Source: Deinococcus apachensis DSM 19763 (GTDB taxonomy: Bacteria; Deinococcota; Deinococci; Deinococcales; Deinococcaceae). From it: a stretch of DNA of 31,578 nucleotides. The position numbers and the translations under genes are program-made. The notes under the pieces are model-generated. The model saw only the letters and a list, made by a program, of their open reading frames with translations. It ran no database searches and was not told where the DNA came from. The stretch is from NCBI RefSeq assembly GCF_000381345.1, contig NZ_KB906422.1, forward strand, positions 1-31,578, written 5' to 3'. Below are positions 25,542 to 31,578 of this stretch, piece by piece; position 1 is the stretch's first letter, and each line of letters starts with the position of its first letter.

Positions 25542-26563
25542 TACCGGGCGTGGCTCACATCGAAGACGAGCGCGCGTGACTCCCCTTCCGCCACGCTGAT
25601 GCTCCGTCCCTGCACGTTAGCGGGCAGCTTGAAGTACACCCGGAAGCGCGCCTCCTCGCCGGGCTTCAGGGTCCCGTCGGCGTTGTCGTCACGAGACACC
25701 TTCAACAGGTAGTCGTCGTACGCGGTGGCCTCACCCTCCGCGTCGCGCAGGCTGATCTTGAAGGTGTCCCAGTTCCAGCCTCGCGGACTTGCCGTCTTCG
25801 CGGTGCCGTTGCGAACGCTGAGGCTGGCGAGGAGGGCGCGCTCCCCGTTCCCGAGCGGTTGACCCTTGACGGTGTTCGCGTAGGCGACGGAGTCGAGCTT
25901 CACGTCGAAGTACCCGAGGGGGCCGTACGCGCCCGCCTTCATGGGCACGGCGTCGAGCGCCGTCACCTTCGTCGTGTCCGCCGGGTCCGCGAAGGGAGCG
26001 GCGAGTGCCTTCACCTTGCCACGCAGGTCATAGCGCACCACGCCCTGCTGGTCGTTCGCACTCACGATGAGCTTGGGCACGGGACCCGAGGCGGGAACGG
26101 CGATCACCGCGTACGCGCCCACCTTCTGAGCGGGTTTGAGTGTGATATCGAGGACGTTCGAGGTGCCGTCGCGCCCGACGTAGTTGTCGTGGACGTGATT
26201 GACGTCCTGCGCGTCCACGACGGTGAAGGTCAGGCTGTTCCACGAGTACGGCTTGTCGACCTTCTGCGGATTGTGCACGGTGTAGTGCAGGATCAGCAGC
26301 TTCTCGTCCGCCTTCGGCGCGTACACGTTGTTGCCGACCGTTACGCGCGACACGCTGAACTCCGCGCCCGTGAGGGTGAAATTGATGGCGTTCGTGCCCT
26401 TACCGATTGTGTAGGTCTTCCCGATCACGCCGACGTCGCCCGCGAGTTGCGTGGTGCCCTGCACGACGCGGGTGGGCGGAGTAGTGGGGCGGGTTTGTGC
26501 GAGGGCGGGGGCGGCGAGCAGGGCGGTGAGGGCGAAGATCGAGGTGCGTGCTGGCAGGTTCAT
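25541..26563 (-). CDS. Exported DUF4352-like protein, two beta domains
   Basis: 340 aa. Signal peptide about 1-22 (MNLPARTSIFALTALLAAPA LA). Two domains: about 35-180 (GKTYTIGKGTNAINFTLTGA, ADEKLLILHYTVHNP, LKPAQKVG) and about 205-335 (LASLSVRNG, LKPGEEARFRVYFKLP, VFDVS). It is a full-length paralogue of 881-1879, sharing VPKADEKLL/APKADEKLL, DVNHV and the end FDLS/FDVS. The start is set at 26563 for GGAGGAA upstream; upstream in-frame codons to 26716 lack a signal peptide. Transcribed from the box at 26609-26640, followed by the coupled DUF3592 gene. Probably surface-located. Confidence 0.85.
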   Translation of the reverse strand: MNLPARTSIFALTALLAAPALAQTRPTTPPTRVVQGTTQLAGDVGVIGKTYTIGKGTNAINFTLTGAEFSVSRVTVGNNVYAPKADEKLLILHYTVHNPQKVDKPYSWNSLTFTVVDAQDVNHVHDNYVGRDGTSNVLDITLKPAQKVGAYAVIAVPASGPVPKLIVSANDQQGVVRYDLRGKVKALAAPFADPADTTKVTALDAVPMKAGAYGPLGYFDVKLDSVAYANTVKGQPLGNGERALLASLSVRNGTAKTASPRGWNWDTFKISLRDAEGEATAYDDYLLKVSRDDNADGTLKPGEEARFRVYFKLPANVQGRSISVAEGESRALVFDVSHAR

Positions 26564-26608
26564 GGTTCCTCCGCGAGGCGACGACCACTTCTCGCCGCGT
26601 CGGGGGTC

Positions 26609-26640
26609 AAGGTGCCAGCCGCGCCGTGATTTTTGGATGA
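26609..26640 (-). promoter_or_regulatory. SARP-type promoter, class 1 (for 25541-26563)
   Basis: On the minus strand: TCATCCA (26634-26640), AAAA, TCACGGC (26623-26629), 8 nt, -10 CACCTT (26609-26614). Period 11 bp. Confidence 0.65.
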
Positions 26641-26745
26641 AGGGGCGTGGAGGTGACGACAGTCGCGCGAGGGCTTGATGCGGCCCCCCATGCCCAACAC
26701 CCAGTGTCACGACCACTTTCCTGCTCTTTGGCGGGTGAGCGACTC

Positions 26746-26777
26746 ACGCTCACGTCCGCGCCGTGGTTTTTGGAGGT
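26746..26777 (-). promoter_or_regulatory. Degenerate copy of the class 1 box
   Basis: On the minus strand: ACCTCCA, AAAA, CCACGGC, 8 nt, GAGCGT. The repeat part (plus 26758-26776) is a close copy of the D-box at 26621-26639, but the -10 hexamer has lost the TA start. Probably a duplicated, now inactive site. Confidence 0.35.
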
Positions 26778-26812
26778 GTCGGATGCGGTCTCGGCATCTG
26801 CCGCTGGGCGGA

Positions 26813-26844
26813 TCATCCGAATTTCACGGTGTCCCGGGCAAGTT
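26813..26844 (+). promoter_or_regulatory. SARP-type promoter, class 1 (for 26903-27712)
   Basis: TCATCCG (26813-26819), 4 nt, TCACGGT (26824-26830), 8 nt, -10 CAAGTT (26839-26844). Period 11 bp. The start codon is 58 nt downstream. Confidence 0.65.
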
Positions 26845-26902
26845 AAACCCGTTGTGCCGAATGAGGCACACCAGGCACAGAACGAGTGCCGAGGGAGAAT
26901 CA

Positions 26903-27712
26903 ATGCGAAACATCATGATGGCGATGACGGCGGTCCTGGTCCTCTCGGCCTGTGGGGCGGGAGGCACGGGGACGAACACGGGCCACCCTAACCCTACCTC
27001 TCCTACAGGAGGGACAACCGCAAACACCCTGAGCGGACGGATTCTCGATGCGGCGGGCAAGCCAGTCGCTGATGCGGAAGTGTGGATTCAACCCGTGTCC
27101 TACCAGGGGCTGATCAAAGCCCGAACGGACGCGCAGGGCCGCTACCAGTCGATTGAACTCAACCCGTCCCTCGCGCCGTACCGGGCCCAGGCGTACAAGG
27201 TGGTGAATTACCACGGCGAGCAAAACTGCGTGCGGATGGGCGGTGAGACGTCCGCCGACTTCGACGTGTTTAATGCCAAGGATGGTGCGGTGCGGAATTT
27301 CCGCTGGAAGATGCAGGGCTCCTCCGAGGGCGGGTACGACGACCAGACGTGGGGCGGCAACCTGCGCTTCTACAAAGACCCTGAGACGGACGACGCCGAC
27401 ATGGTCCGCTCGGACGAGGTCCTCGAAGTGAAGCTCGTCCCCAACGGCCCGCTGATTGATGGCAGCGTGGGCGAGGAGTGGGACTACACCGTTCACACCG
27501 GGCAGGGCGTGAAGGACGTTCCAGTGGGCCGCTACAACATGTCCGCCGTGGTGGTGAACGCGGACGGCACGAAAACGCCCCTGAGGCTGAAGGCCGACAA
27601 CGACGTTCAACAAACCGGCTGGAACACCACGATCACTATCCTGTTCGACGGCCTCTCCAACTGCGGCCACTACGCGACGTTCCACTCGACCCCCATCGCC
27701 ATCTCCCGGTAA
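26903..27712 (+). CDS. Carboxypeptidase-regulatory-like lipoprotein
   Basis: 269 aa. Lipoprotein signal with lipobox LSAC (Cys 17), then a Gly/Thr/Asn/Pro linker. Residues about 43-125 form a CarboxypepD_reg domain (NTLSGRILDAAGKPVADAEV, TDAQGRYQSIELNP). The C-terminal half shares YDDQTWGGNLRFY, LVPNGPLIDGSVGEEW, KDVPVGRYNMS, NADGTKTPLRLKADN and SNCGHYATFHSTPIAIS with 27887-28663. Start has GGGAGA upstream. Expected on the outer face of the membrane. Function unknown; the TGxVxDxxGxPVxxAxV core is a beta-sandwich used in many surface and adhesion proteins. Confidence 0.88.
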   Translation: MRNIMMAMTAVLVLSACGAGGTGTNTGHPNPTSPTGGTTANTLSGRILDAAGKPVADAEVWIQPVSYQGLIKARTDAQGRYQSIELNPSLAPYRAQAYKVVNYHGEQNCVRMGGETSADFDVFNAKDGAVRNFRWKMQGSSEGGYDDQTWGGNLRFYKDPETDDADMVRSDEVLEVKLVPNGPLIDGSVGEEWDYTVHTGQGVKDVPVGRYNMSAVVVNADGTKTPLRLKADNDVQQTGWNTTITILFDGLSNCGHYATFHSTPIAISR

Positions 27713-27776
27713 GCACGGCGCAAGAACAATTCTGCTGGGAACCGATGACCTGTCCGCTCGAAGGGGAAGGGACTTT

Positions 27777-27811
27777 GTGCGGAACCGCTTGGGTCTCAAG
27801 CGGTTCCGCAC
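27777..27811. terminator. Long perfect hairpin between tandem paralogues
   Basis: 15-bp perfect stem from GTGCGGAACCGCTTG with its complement, 5-nt loop GGTCT. It stands 64 nt after the stop of 26903-27712 and is followed by a pyrimidine-rich tract without a T run. A terminator or an mRNA-stabilising element. Confidence 0.6.
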
Positions 27812-27886
27812 CTCCTTCCTCAAGGCGGCTGGCACAAGTTCAGAACCTGCTGAGAAGGTGACGCACGGGAGAGTCGGGGAGAACGT

Positions 27887-28663
27887 ATGCAAATCATTTT
27901 GATGACGGCAGTGGCAGGCCTGGTCCTTTCGGCTTTCGCGGCGAGCAGCGCGGGCACGAGCACCAGAGCGGTTCCCAACACCCTGACCGGCCGGGTCCTC
28001 GACGCGGCGGGCAAGCCGGTTGCGGACGCGGAAGTGTGGATTAAGCCCGTGTCGTTCAGTGGGCTGATCAAGACGAGGACGGACGCGCAGGGCCAATACC
28101 AGTCCCCCGCACTCAATCCGGCCCTCGCCCCGTATCAGGCGCAGGCGTACAAGGTCGTGAATTATCACGGCGAGAAGGCGTGCATTCGGATGGGCGGTGA
28201 GACTTCGGGCGACTTCGACGTGTTCAACGCGAAAGCAGGTGCCGTACGGAATTTTCGCTGGAAGATGCGCGGCGAGGCGGAAGGCGGGTACGACGGCAAG
28301 ATGTGGGGCGGCAACTTGCGCTTCTACAACGAGTCGGTGACGATGCCCGGCAACATCCAGCCGAACGAGATTCTGGAGGTTCACCTCCTGCCGAACGGCA
28401 GGCTCATCGATGGGAGCGCCGGGGAGGACTGGGAGTACACCGATTACGCGGGGAACGGCGTCAAGGACATCCCGGTGGGCCGGTACGACCTGTGGGCGTT
28501 CGTCGTGAACAAGGACGGCACGAGAACGCCCCTCAAGCTCAAGGCGGACAACAGCGTGCAGAAGACGACGTGGGGCACGAAGATCACCGTGCTCTTCGAC
28601 GGCATTCCGGACTGCGGGCACTACGCCACCTTCCTCGAAACACCCATCGCCGTGTCCCGCTGA
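27887..28663 (+). CDS. Exported carboxypeptidase-regulatory-like protein, tandem paralogue
   Basis: 258 aa, about two thirds identical by eye to 26903-27712 over the mature part. The signal peptide ends VLSAFAASSAG: where the neighbour has the lipobox LSAC, this copy has LSAF, so it is no longer a lipoprotein and is probably released by signal peptidase I. CarboxypepD_reg domain about 27-110 (NTLTGRVLDAAGKPVADAEV). The C-terminal half has YDGKMWGGNLRFY, LLPNGRLIDGSAGEDW, DIPVGRYDLW and PDCGHYATFLETPIAVS. GGGGAG precedes the ATG. The upstream region keeps only a poor version of the promoter box. It is followed after 14 nt by the DUF6714-like gene. Confidence 0.87.
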   Translation: MQIILMTAVAGLVLSAFAASSAGTSTRAVPNTLTGRVLDAAGKPVADAEVWIKPVSFSGLIKTRTDAQGQYQSPALNPALAPYQAQAYKVVNYHGEKACIRMGGETSGDFDVFNAKAGAVRNFRWKMRGEAEGGYDGKMWGGNLRFYNESVTMPGNIQPNEILEVHLLPNGRLIDGSAGEDWEYTDYAGNGVKDIPVGRYDLWAFVVNKDGTRTPLKLKADNSVQKTTWGTKITVLFDGIPDCGHYATFLETPIAVSR

Positions 28664-28677
28664 GTGGGAGGAGGACG

Positions 28678-29160
28678 ATGACTGAAGCCGAGAACCTTCG
28701 CACCCGTATCCGCCGGGCGTTCACGGACGTGACACTGGGTGGGGGGGTAACCCTCCGCGAGGCGCGGGTGCTCGACCGGTACGGTTCGTTTCGGGAGCGG
28801 GAGCGGGCCCGCGCCCTCGACTTCCAGGGGCCGTGGTGGGAGGTGTCGGGCGAGGATCTCGAGATGCACCGTCCGTTCAGTTTTCTGGACGCGGTAGGTT
28901 TCGCGTACTACGCGCCCGCGTACCTGACGCATGTGCTCTCGCACGACCCGCTGTATGCCACGGACACAGCCGACACGGTGTTGCTCGGTCTGTGGCCCCG
29001 GTACAGCGTTGCGAGGTTCGGGGGAATCACCGCCGAGCAGGCGGCCGTGATCGCCGCTTACCTCGAGTACGCCGAGACGCAGGACCCCATTCTGGAGTGC
29101 CGTGCAGCCGTGTATACGGACGCCTGGGTGTACTGGGCCCGGCGTGCGCAGCACCCGTGA
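28678..29160 (+). CDS. DUF6714-like cytoplasmic protein
   Basis: 160 aa, no signal peptide, start with GGAGGAGG 4 nt upstream. The order RIRRAFTDV ... LDFQGPWWEVSGEDLEMHR, PFSFLDAVGFAYYAPAYLTH, ITAEQAAVIAAYLEYA resembles the DUF6714 pattern (AF-x-x-V ... W-x-x-L/V ... F-L-x-x-x-x-F-x-Y-Y-x-PAYL ... A-x-YL). Such proteins have no established function; some relatives sit in toxin-immunity gene neighbourhoods, but nothing here proves that. Located 14 nt after 27887-28663 and followed by a broken paralogue of that gene, so it may have been carried with a duplication unit. Confidence 0.6.
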   Translation: MTEAENLRTRIRRAFTDVTLGGGVTLREARVLDRYGSFRERERARALDFQGPWWEVSGEDLEMHRPFSFLDAVGFAYYAPAYLTHVLSHDPLYATDTADTVLLGLWPRYSVARFGGITAEQAAVIAAYLEYAETQDPILECRAAVYTDAWVYWARRAQHP

Positions 29161-29167
29161 ACTGGCC

Positions 29168-29354
29168 GCGGAAGATCGGGAACTGGGGCGTTTGTCGCAA
29201 ACAAGGACGGCACGAAGACGCCCCTGAGGCTCAGGGCGGACCACCAGGGGCAGAAGACGCTGTGGAGCACCAGGATCACCATCCTATTCGGCGGCCTCCC
29301 GGATTGCGGCCACGTGCGACCCGCCTGGCGACGCCCATCGCCATCTCCTCCTGA
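29168..29354 (+). pseudogene. C-terminal fragment of a third carboxypeptidase-regulatory-like paralogue
   Basis: One frame reads AFVANKDGTKTPLRLRADHQ, then TRITILFGGLPDCGH. After a one-base frame change near 29312 the next reads TRLATPIAISS and a stop at 29352-29354. This matches the ends of 28490-28663 (AFVVNKDGTRTPLKLKAD ... ITVLFDGIPDCGH ... TPIAVS) and 27560-27712. Only about 60 of 260 residues remain. A relic of a triplicated array. Confidence 0.8.
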
Positions 29355-29373
29355 GGATGTCGAGCACGGAGCA

Positions 29374-29411
29374 GGAAGAGCGGAGCCTGGACGTGAGGCT
29401 CCCGCTCTTCC
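29374..29411. terminator. Terminator hairpin between converging units
   Basis: A 15-bp stem with one bulged base (GGAAGAGCGGAGCCT against its complement) and a 7-nt loop, 15 nt from the stop of the minus-strand gene 29427-31382. A stem this strong between convergent units likely stops transcription from both sides. Confidence 0.65.
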
Positions 29412-29426
29412 GCACTCATTCGAACT

Positions 29427-31382
29427 TCAGGAACTGATGAAGCTGATCGGATACTCCTGCTCGGCTTCGAGGCCGTACCCTCCGACCTTCCCCCCATCGG
29501 AAACGGACGCTTTGGCCCCCACATCCACGAGTTGCAGGGAACGATCGACAGTGAGATAACAGCCAGCCTTTCCGCCTGGCCCGACCTGGTACGCGCCGAC
29601 TTCCAGGCCAGCTTTCACTCCCGCGAACACCGTCATATGGCCCTCGAAGGCGAATTCGACTTCTGCGAACGAGTCGACCAGCACGAGCCCCGGCCCTTCC
29701 ACTTCGACGGCGACCTTTTCGCAATTGAAGCTGACCTCCGCAACGACGAAATCGAGCGTGACCTTGTAAGGATCACGAATCGGGCAGGGGCCTGGCTCTT
29801 CAAGCGACGCCGCGACCTCCTGCTCGAGTTCGGGCGTCTTGCCGCACGGCGTGGTCGCCTGCACGACTGTCCACAGGTCCGCGCCCTGCTGCGCTGGGAC
29901 GAGCACATCCGTCTCGATGAGCGTCTCGACCCGACTTTGCAGTTCGAGCCTCAGGAGTTCATACGTGAGGGGATCGCTGACGTTGCCAATCAACCCCGTG
30001 AGGATGCGGTACGTCGGGCGAAACGCCTGAGCGGTGAGGCTATCGAGTTCGCGCATGCCCGCGCGCCACTTTCCGAAGGCCGTCGTCACGGCGGCGCACC
30101 GCAGGAGACGATGTCTTTCCTGGACCTCGTGTTGGCAACGCGTGTCACTTCCACAGGCGGCGACCTCGGGGATCTCAGCAAGAGTAGATTCTCCGATCAC
30201 CTCGCCAAGCTGTTCGTTGATCGGGTCCATGAAGTGCACGTGCTGATCGACCTTGCTCCACAATGCTCGCACGGACGGCTCGGAGCGGTAGGCCTCGATG
30301 ACGTGGGAGATGGCCGCGACGCGGGCGCTGGCAACGGCGTCTCCCGACGCGCCTCGCTGCCGCATCTGTTCGACGAGGGCATTCGTGCGGGCCGCCCGGC
30401 TCTGGGCCCGCTGCACGTACTCCAGGCGGAGCGCCTGCATTCTCCTCGCGTACTGTGGAAGTCCGGCAACGTCCCTTGGAAACGGCAGGGCGGGAAGGTG
30501 GCCGTCCTTCGCACGGGAAAGGTCGAACACGAGCGCGGAAGGTGCCCAATGCTCAACGCCCGCCTGGGCTTCACCTTCGTCCTGGGGACCGTTCATCGTG
30601 ACGGGTTCGACCGGCTTTTCGGCAGCGTCCTTGGCCAGTTCAGGTGAGCGCCGCCGTCCTCCTCGCATGAAGCGCACCGCCTCCTGCGTTTTCTTCTGGG
30701 TGTACAGCGCAAGCGCGAGGTTGCGTTTCGCTTCGGACAGCCAAGCGTCGAGTTTCACGGCTTCGCGCAAGGCGACCTCCGCCTCCTTGTACCGTCCCAC
30801 CAGGATCAGCGCCCGCCCTCGGTTGTTGAGCAGGACAGCGCGCGGGTGACCGCCGAGTTTCTCGGCCTCGGCGAGCAGGGCGAGGGCCTCGTTCGGCAAA
30901 CCGAGCGTGGCGGTCAAGCCACCGAGGTTGACGAGGTGCGCCGCGCGCTTTGGCTCCGCACGGTGCGCGAACAACAGGGCTTGCACGGCGGCGACGGGAC
31001 GCTGCCGGAGGACGGCGGCGGCGGCGATCTCGCTCGCTTGCAGGGCAGAGCGCCCCTTGAGGACCGCTTCGAGCTTCGCGCGCGCGGCCTTGCCCCCGCG
31101 GGCGTCCATGAGCTTCTCGAGGTTCGCAATCGCTTGGGGAAGGGGAAGGGGCGTGAAGGCGACGGGTTTCGGCCCAAGGGCACTCCAGGCGTCCTGGAGA
31201 TCCTCGTTCACGCTCACGTCGTCGAACACTTGCGTGTCCTGCACGCCTCGCAGGACGGGTGATCCTTCGATTCCCACCGCTGCGCCGAGCGCATGACTCG
31301 TGGTGAGCGTAAACAGCATCAGGCCGAAGCGAAGCCTTCGGCGAGCGGGATGGGGCGGTCTGAAAAACAGGGCTCGTTTCAC
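29427..31382 (-). CDS. Exported TPR protein with C-terminal beta domain
   Basis: 651 aa from a GTG at 31382 that sits 6 nt after the -10, so leaderless. A basic n-region (VKRALFF...ARRRLRF) and hydrophobic core end near SHALGAA, a signal peptide or anchor of about 35 residues. Residues about 110-250 hold TPR units ([60 protein letters not shown]). A helical middle (about 330-520) has four Cys in pairs ([19 protein letters not shown]). The end (about 555-651) is a Gly/Val-rich beta domain ([40 protein letters not shown]). Probably a periplasmic or outer-face scaffold protein. No enzyme motif seen. Confidence 0.8.
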   Translation of the reverse strand: MKRALFFRPPHPARRRLRFGLMLFTLTTSHALGAAVGIEGSPVLRGVQDTQVFDDVSVNEDLQDAWSALGPKPVAFTPLPLPQAIANLEKLMDARGGKAARAKLEAVLKGRSALQASEIAAAAVLRQRPVAAVQALLFAHRAEPKRAAHLVNLGGLTATLGLPNEALALLAEAEKLGGHPRAVLLNNRGRALILVGRYKEAEVALREAVKLDAWLSEAKRNLALALYTQKKTQEAVRFMRGGRRRSPELAKDAAEKPVEPVTMNGPQDEGEAQAGVEHWAPSALVFDLSRAKDGHLPALPFPRDVAGLPQYARRMQALRLEYVQRAQSRAARTNALVEQMRQRGASGDAVASARVAAISHVIEAYRSEPSVRALWSKVDQHVHFMDPINEQLGEVIGESTLAEIPEVAACGSDTRCQHEVQERHRLLRCAAVTTAFGKWRAGMRELDSLTAQAFRPTYRILTGLIGNVSDPLTYELLRLELQSRVETLIETDVLVPAQQGADLWTVVQATTPCGKTPELEQEVAASLEEPGPCPIRDPYKVTLDFVVAEVSFNCEKVAVEVEGPGLVLVDSFAEVEFAFEGHMTVFAGVKAGLEVGAYQVGPGGKAGCYLTVDRSLQLVDVGAKASVSDGGKVGGYGLEAEQEYPISFISS

Positions 31383-31388
31383 GGGGGC

Positions 31389-31420
31389 AACGTACGAGGA
31401 CCAGCGTGATTTTCGGGTGA
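31389..31420 (-). promoter_or_regulatory. SARP-type promoter, class 1, leaderless (for 29427-31382)
   Basis: On the minus strand: TCACCCG (31414-31420), AAAA, TCACGCT (31403-31409), 8 nt, -10 TACGTT (31389-31394), 6 nt, GTG. The best match to the consensus in the window. Period 11 bp. Confidence 0.8.
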
Positions 31421-31483
31421 TGTTCGCGCTCACGCCGCCATACGGTGAGGAGGAGTCGGGCGCCACCCGGCGTGTGGTTGAGT

Positions 31484-31578
31484 GTAGTGGTTACGGGGAC
31501 GTGATGTACGACTGGGGTGCCCGAGTGCCCAGTGTGCGGAAGTGTTCAAACCGTCAAGAACGGCAAGGCCAAAAACGG
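31484..31578 (+). mobile_element. IS1-family element, left end and transposase N-terminus
   Basis: The segment starts with a terminal repeat (31484-31504, GTAGTGG...ACGTGA) matching in inverse orientation the one at 502-522. From the GTG at 31517 it encodes [20 protein letters not shown], the zinc-finger start (C-P-x-C ... V-x-KNGK) typical of IS1-family InsA proteins. The gene runs off the window. Same orientation as the remnant at 1-523. Confidence 0.75.

Noticed and set aside
27807..27840. A SARP-like box upstream of 27887-28663 (a CACCTCC repeat, TCAAGGC, CAAGTT)
   Set aside because: The second heptamer has only TCA in common and the first is weak; spacing fits but the sequence is too poor to claim. 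Possibly a decayed copy.
26900..28621. A 573-residue open frame on the minus strand
   Set aside because: Antisense shadow of the two tandem exported-protein genes, which have signal peptides, ribosome sites and paralogue conservation on the plus strand.

Overview
The window is high-GC bacterial DNA whose gene content (BTAD/AfsR-type regulators, DUF4352 and carboxypeptidase-regulatory-like secreted proteins, CHAD, GIY-YIG) and many leaderless starts (a TAnnnT -10 box about 6-7 nt before ATG or GTG) fit Deinococcus or a close relative. This placement is inferred from content; no rRNA or tRNA gene is visible. The region looks accessory: it contains IS1- and IS3-family remnants, broken genes and several expanded paralogous families.

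Layout. 1-890: an IS1-type transposase remnant inserted into an IS3 orfA remnant. 881-8440: a minus-strand block with a secreted DUF4352-like protein, a small protein of the YVLRVW type, and a pair of large BTAD-AAA regulators (681 and 1109 aa), then a divergent small secreted protein. 8572-11301: divergent genes for a ZU5-like lipoprotein and a two-domain secreted protein. 11526-14110: a decaying zone with two GIY-YIG genes (one frameshifted), a broken membrane-protein gene and a broken CHAD gene. 14208-19802: a second BTAD-AAA pair (1126 and 729 aa) on the plus strand. 19858-23179: secreted and membrane proteins. 23277-23746: an IS3 orfB remnant. 23747-26563: a minus-strand block with DUF4352, DUF3592, the second small YVLRVW protein and a secreted protein. 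26903-29354: two tandem carboxypeptidase-regulatory-like proteins, a DUF6714-like gene and a broken third copy. 29427-31382: an exported TPR protein. 31484-end: the left end of another IS1-type element in the same orientation as the first.

Main result. Nine promoters in the window share one architecture: two heptamers with an 11-bp period, then exactly 8 bp, then a TACnnT-like -10 box. This is the known layout of SARP/BTAD activator sites in Streptomyces. All nine lie in front of genes for exported or membrane-anchored proteins, and four BTAD regulators sit among them. I propose that the window encodes a BTAD-controlled secretome locus: two duplicated long/short ATPase regulators plus their cell-envelope targets. 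The boxes fall into two sequence subclasses, which suggests at least two binding specificities.
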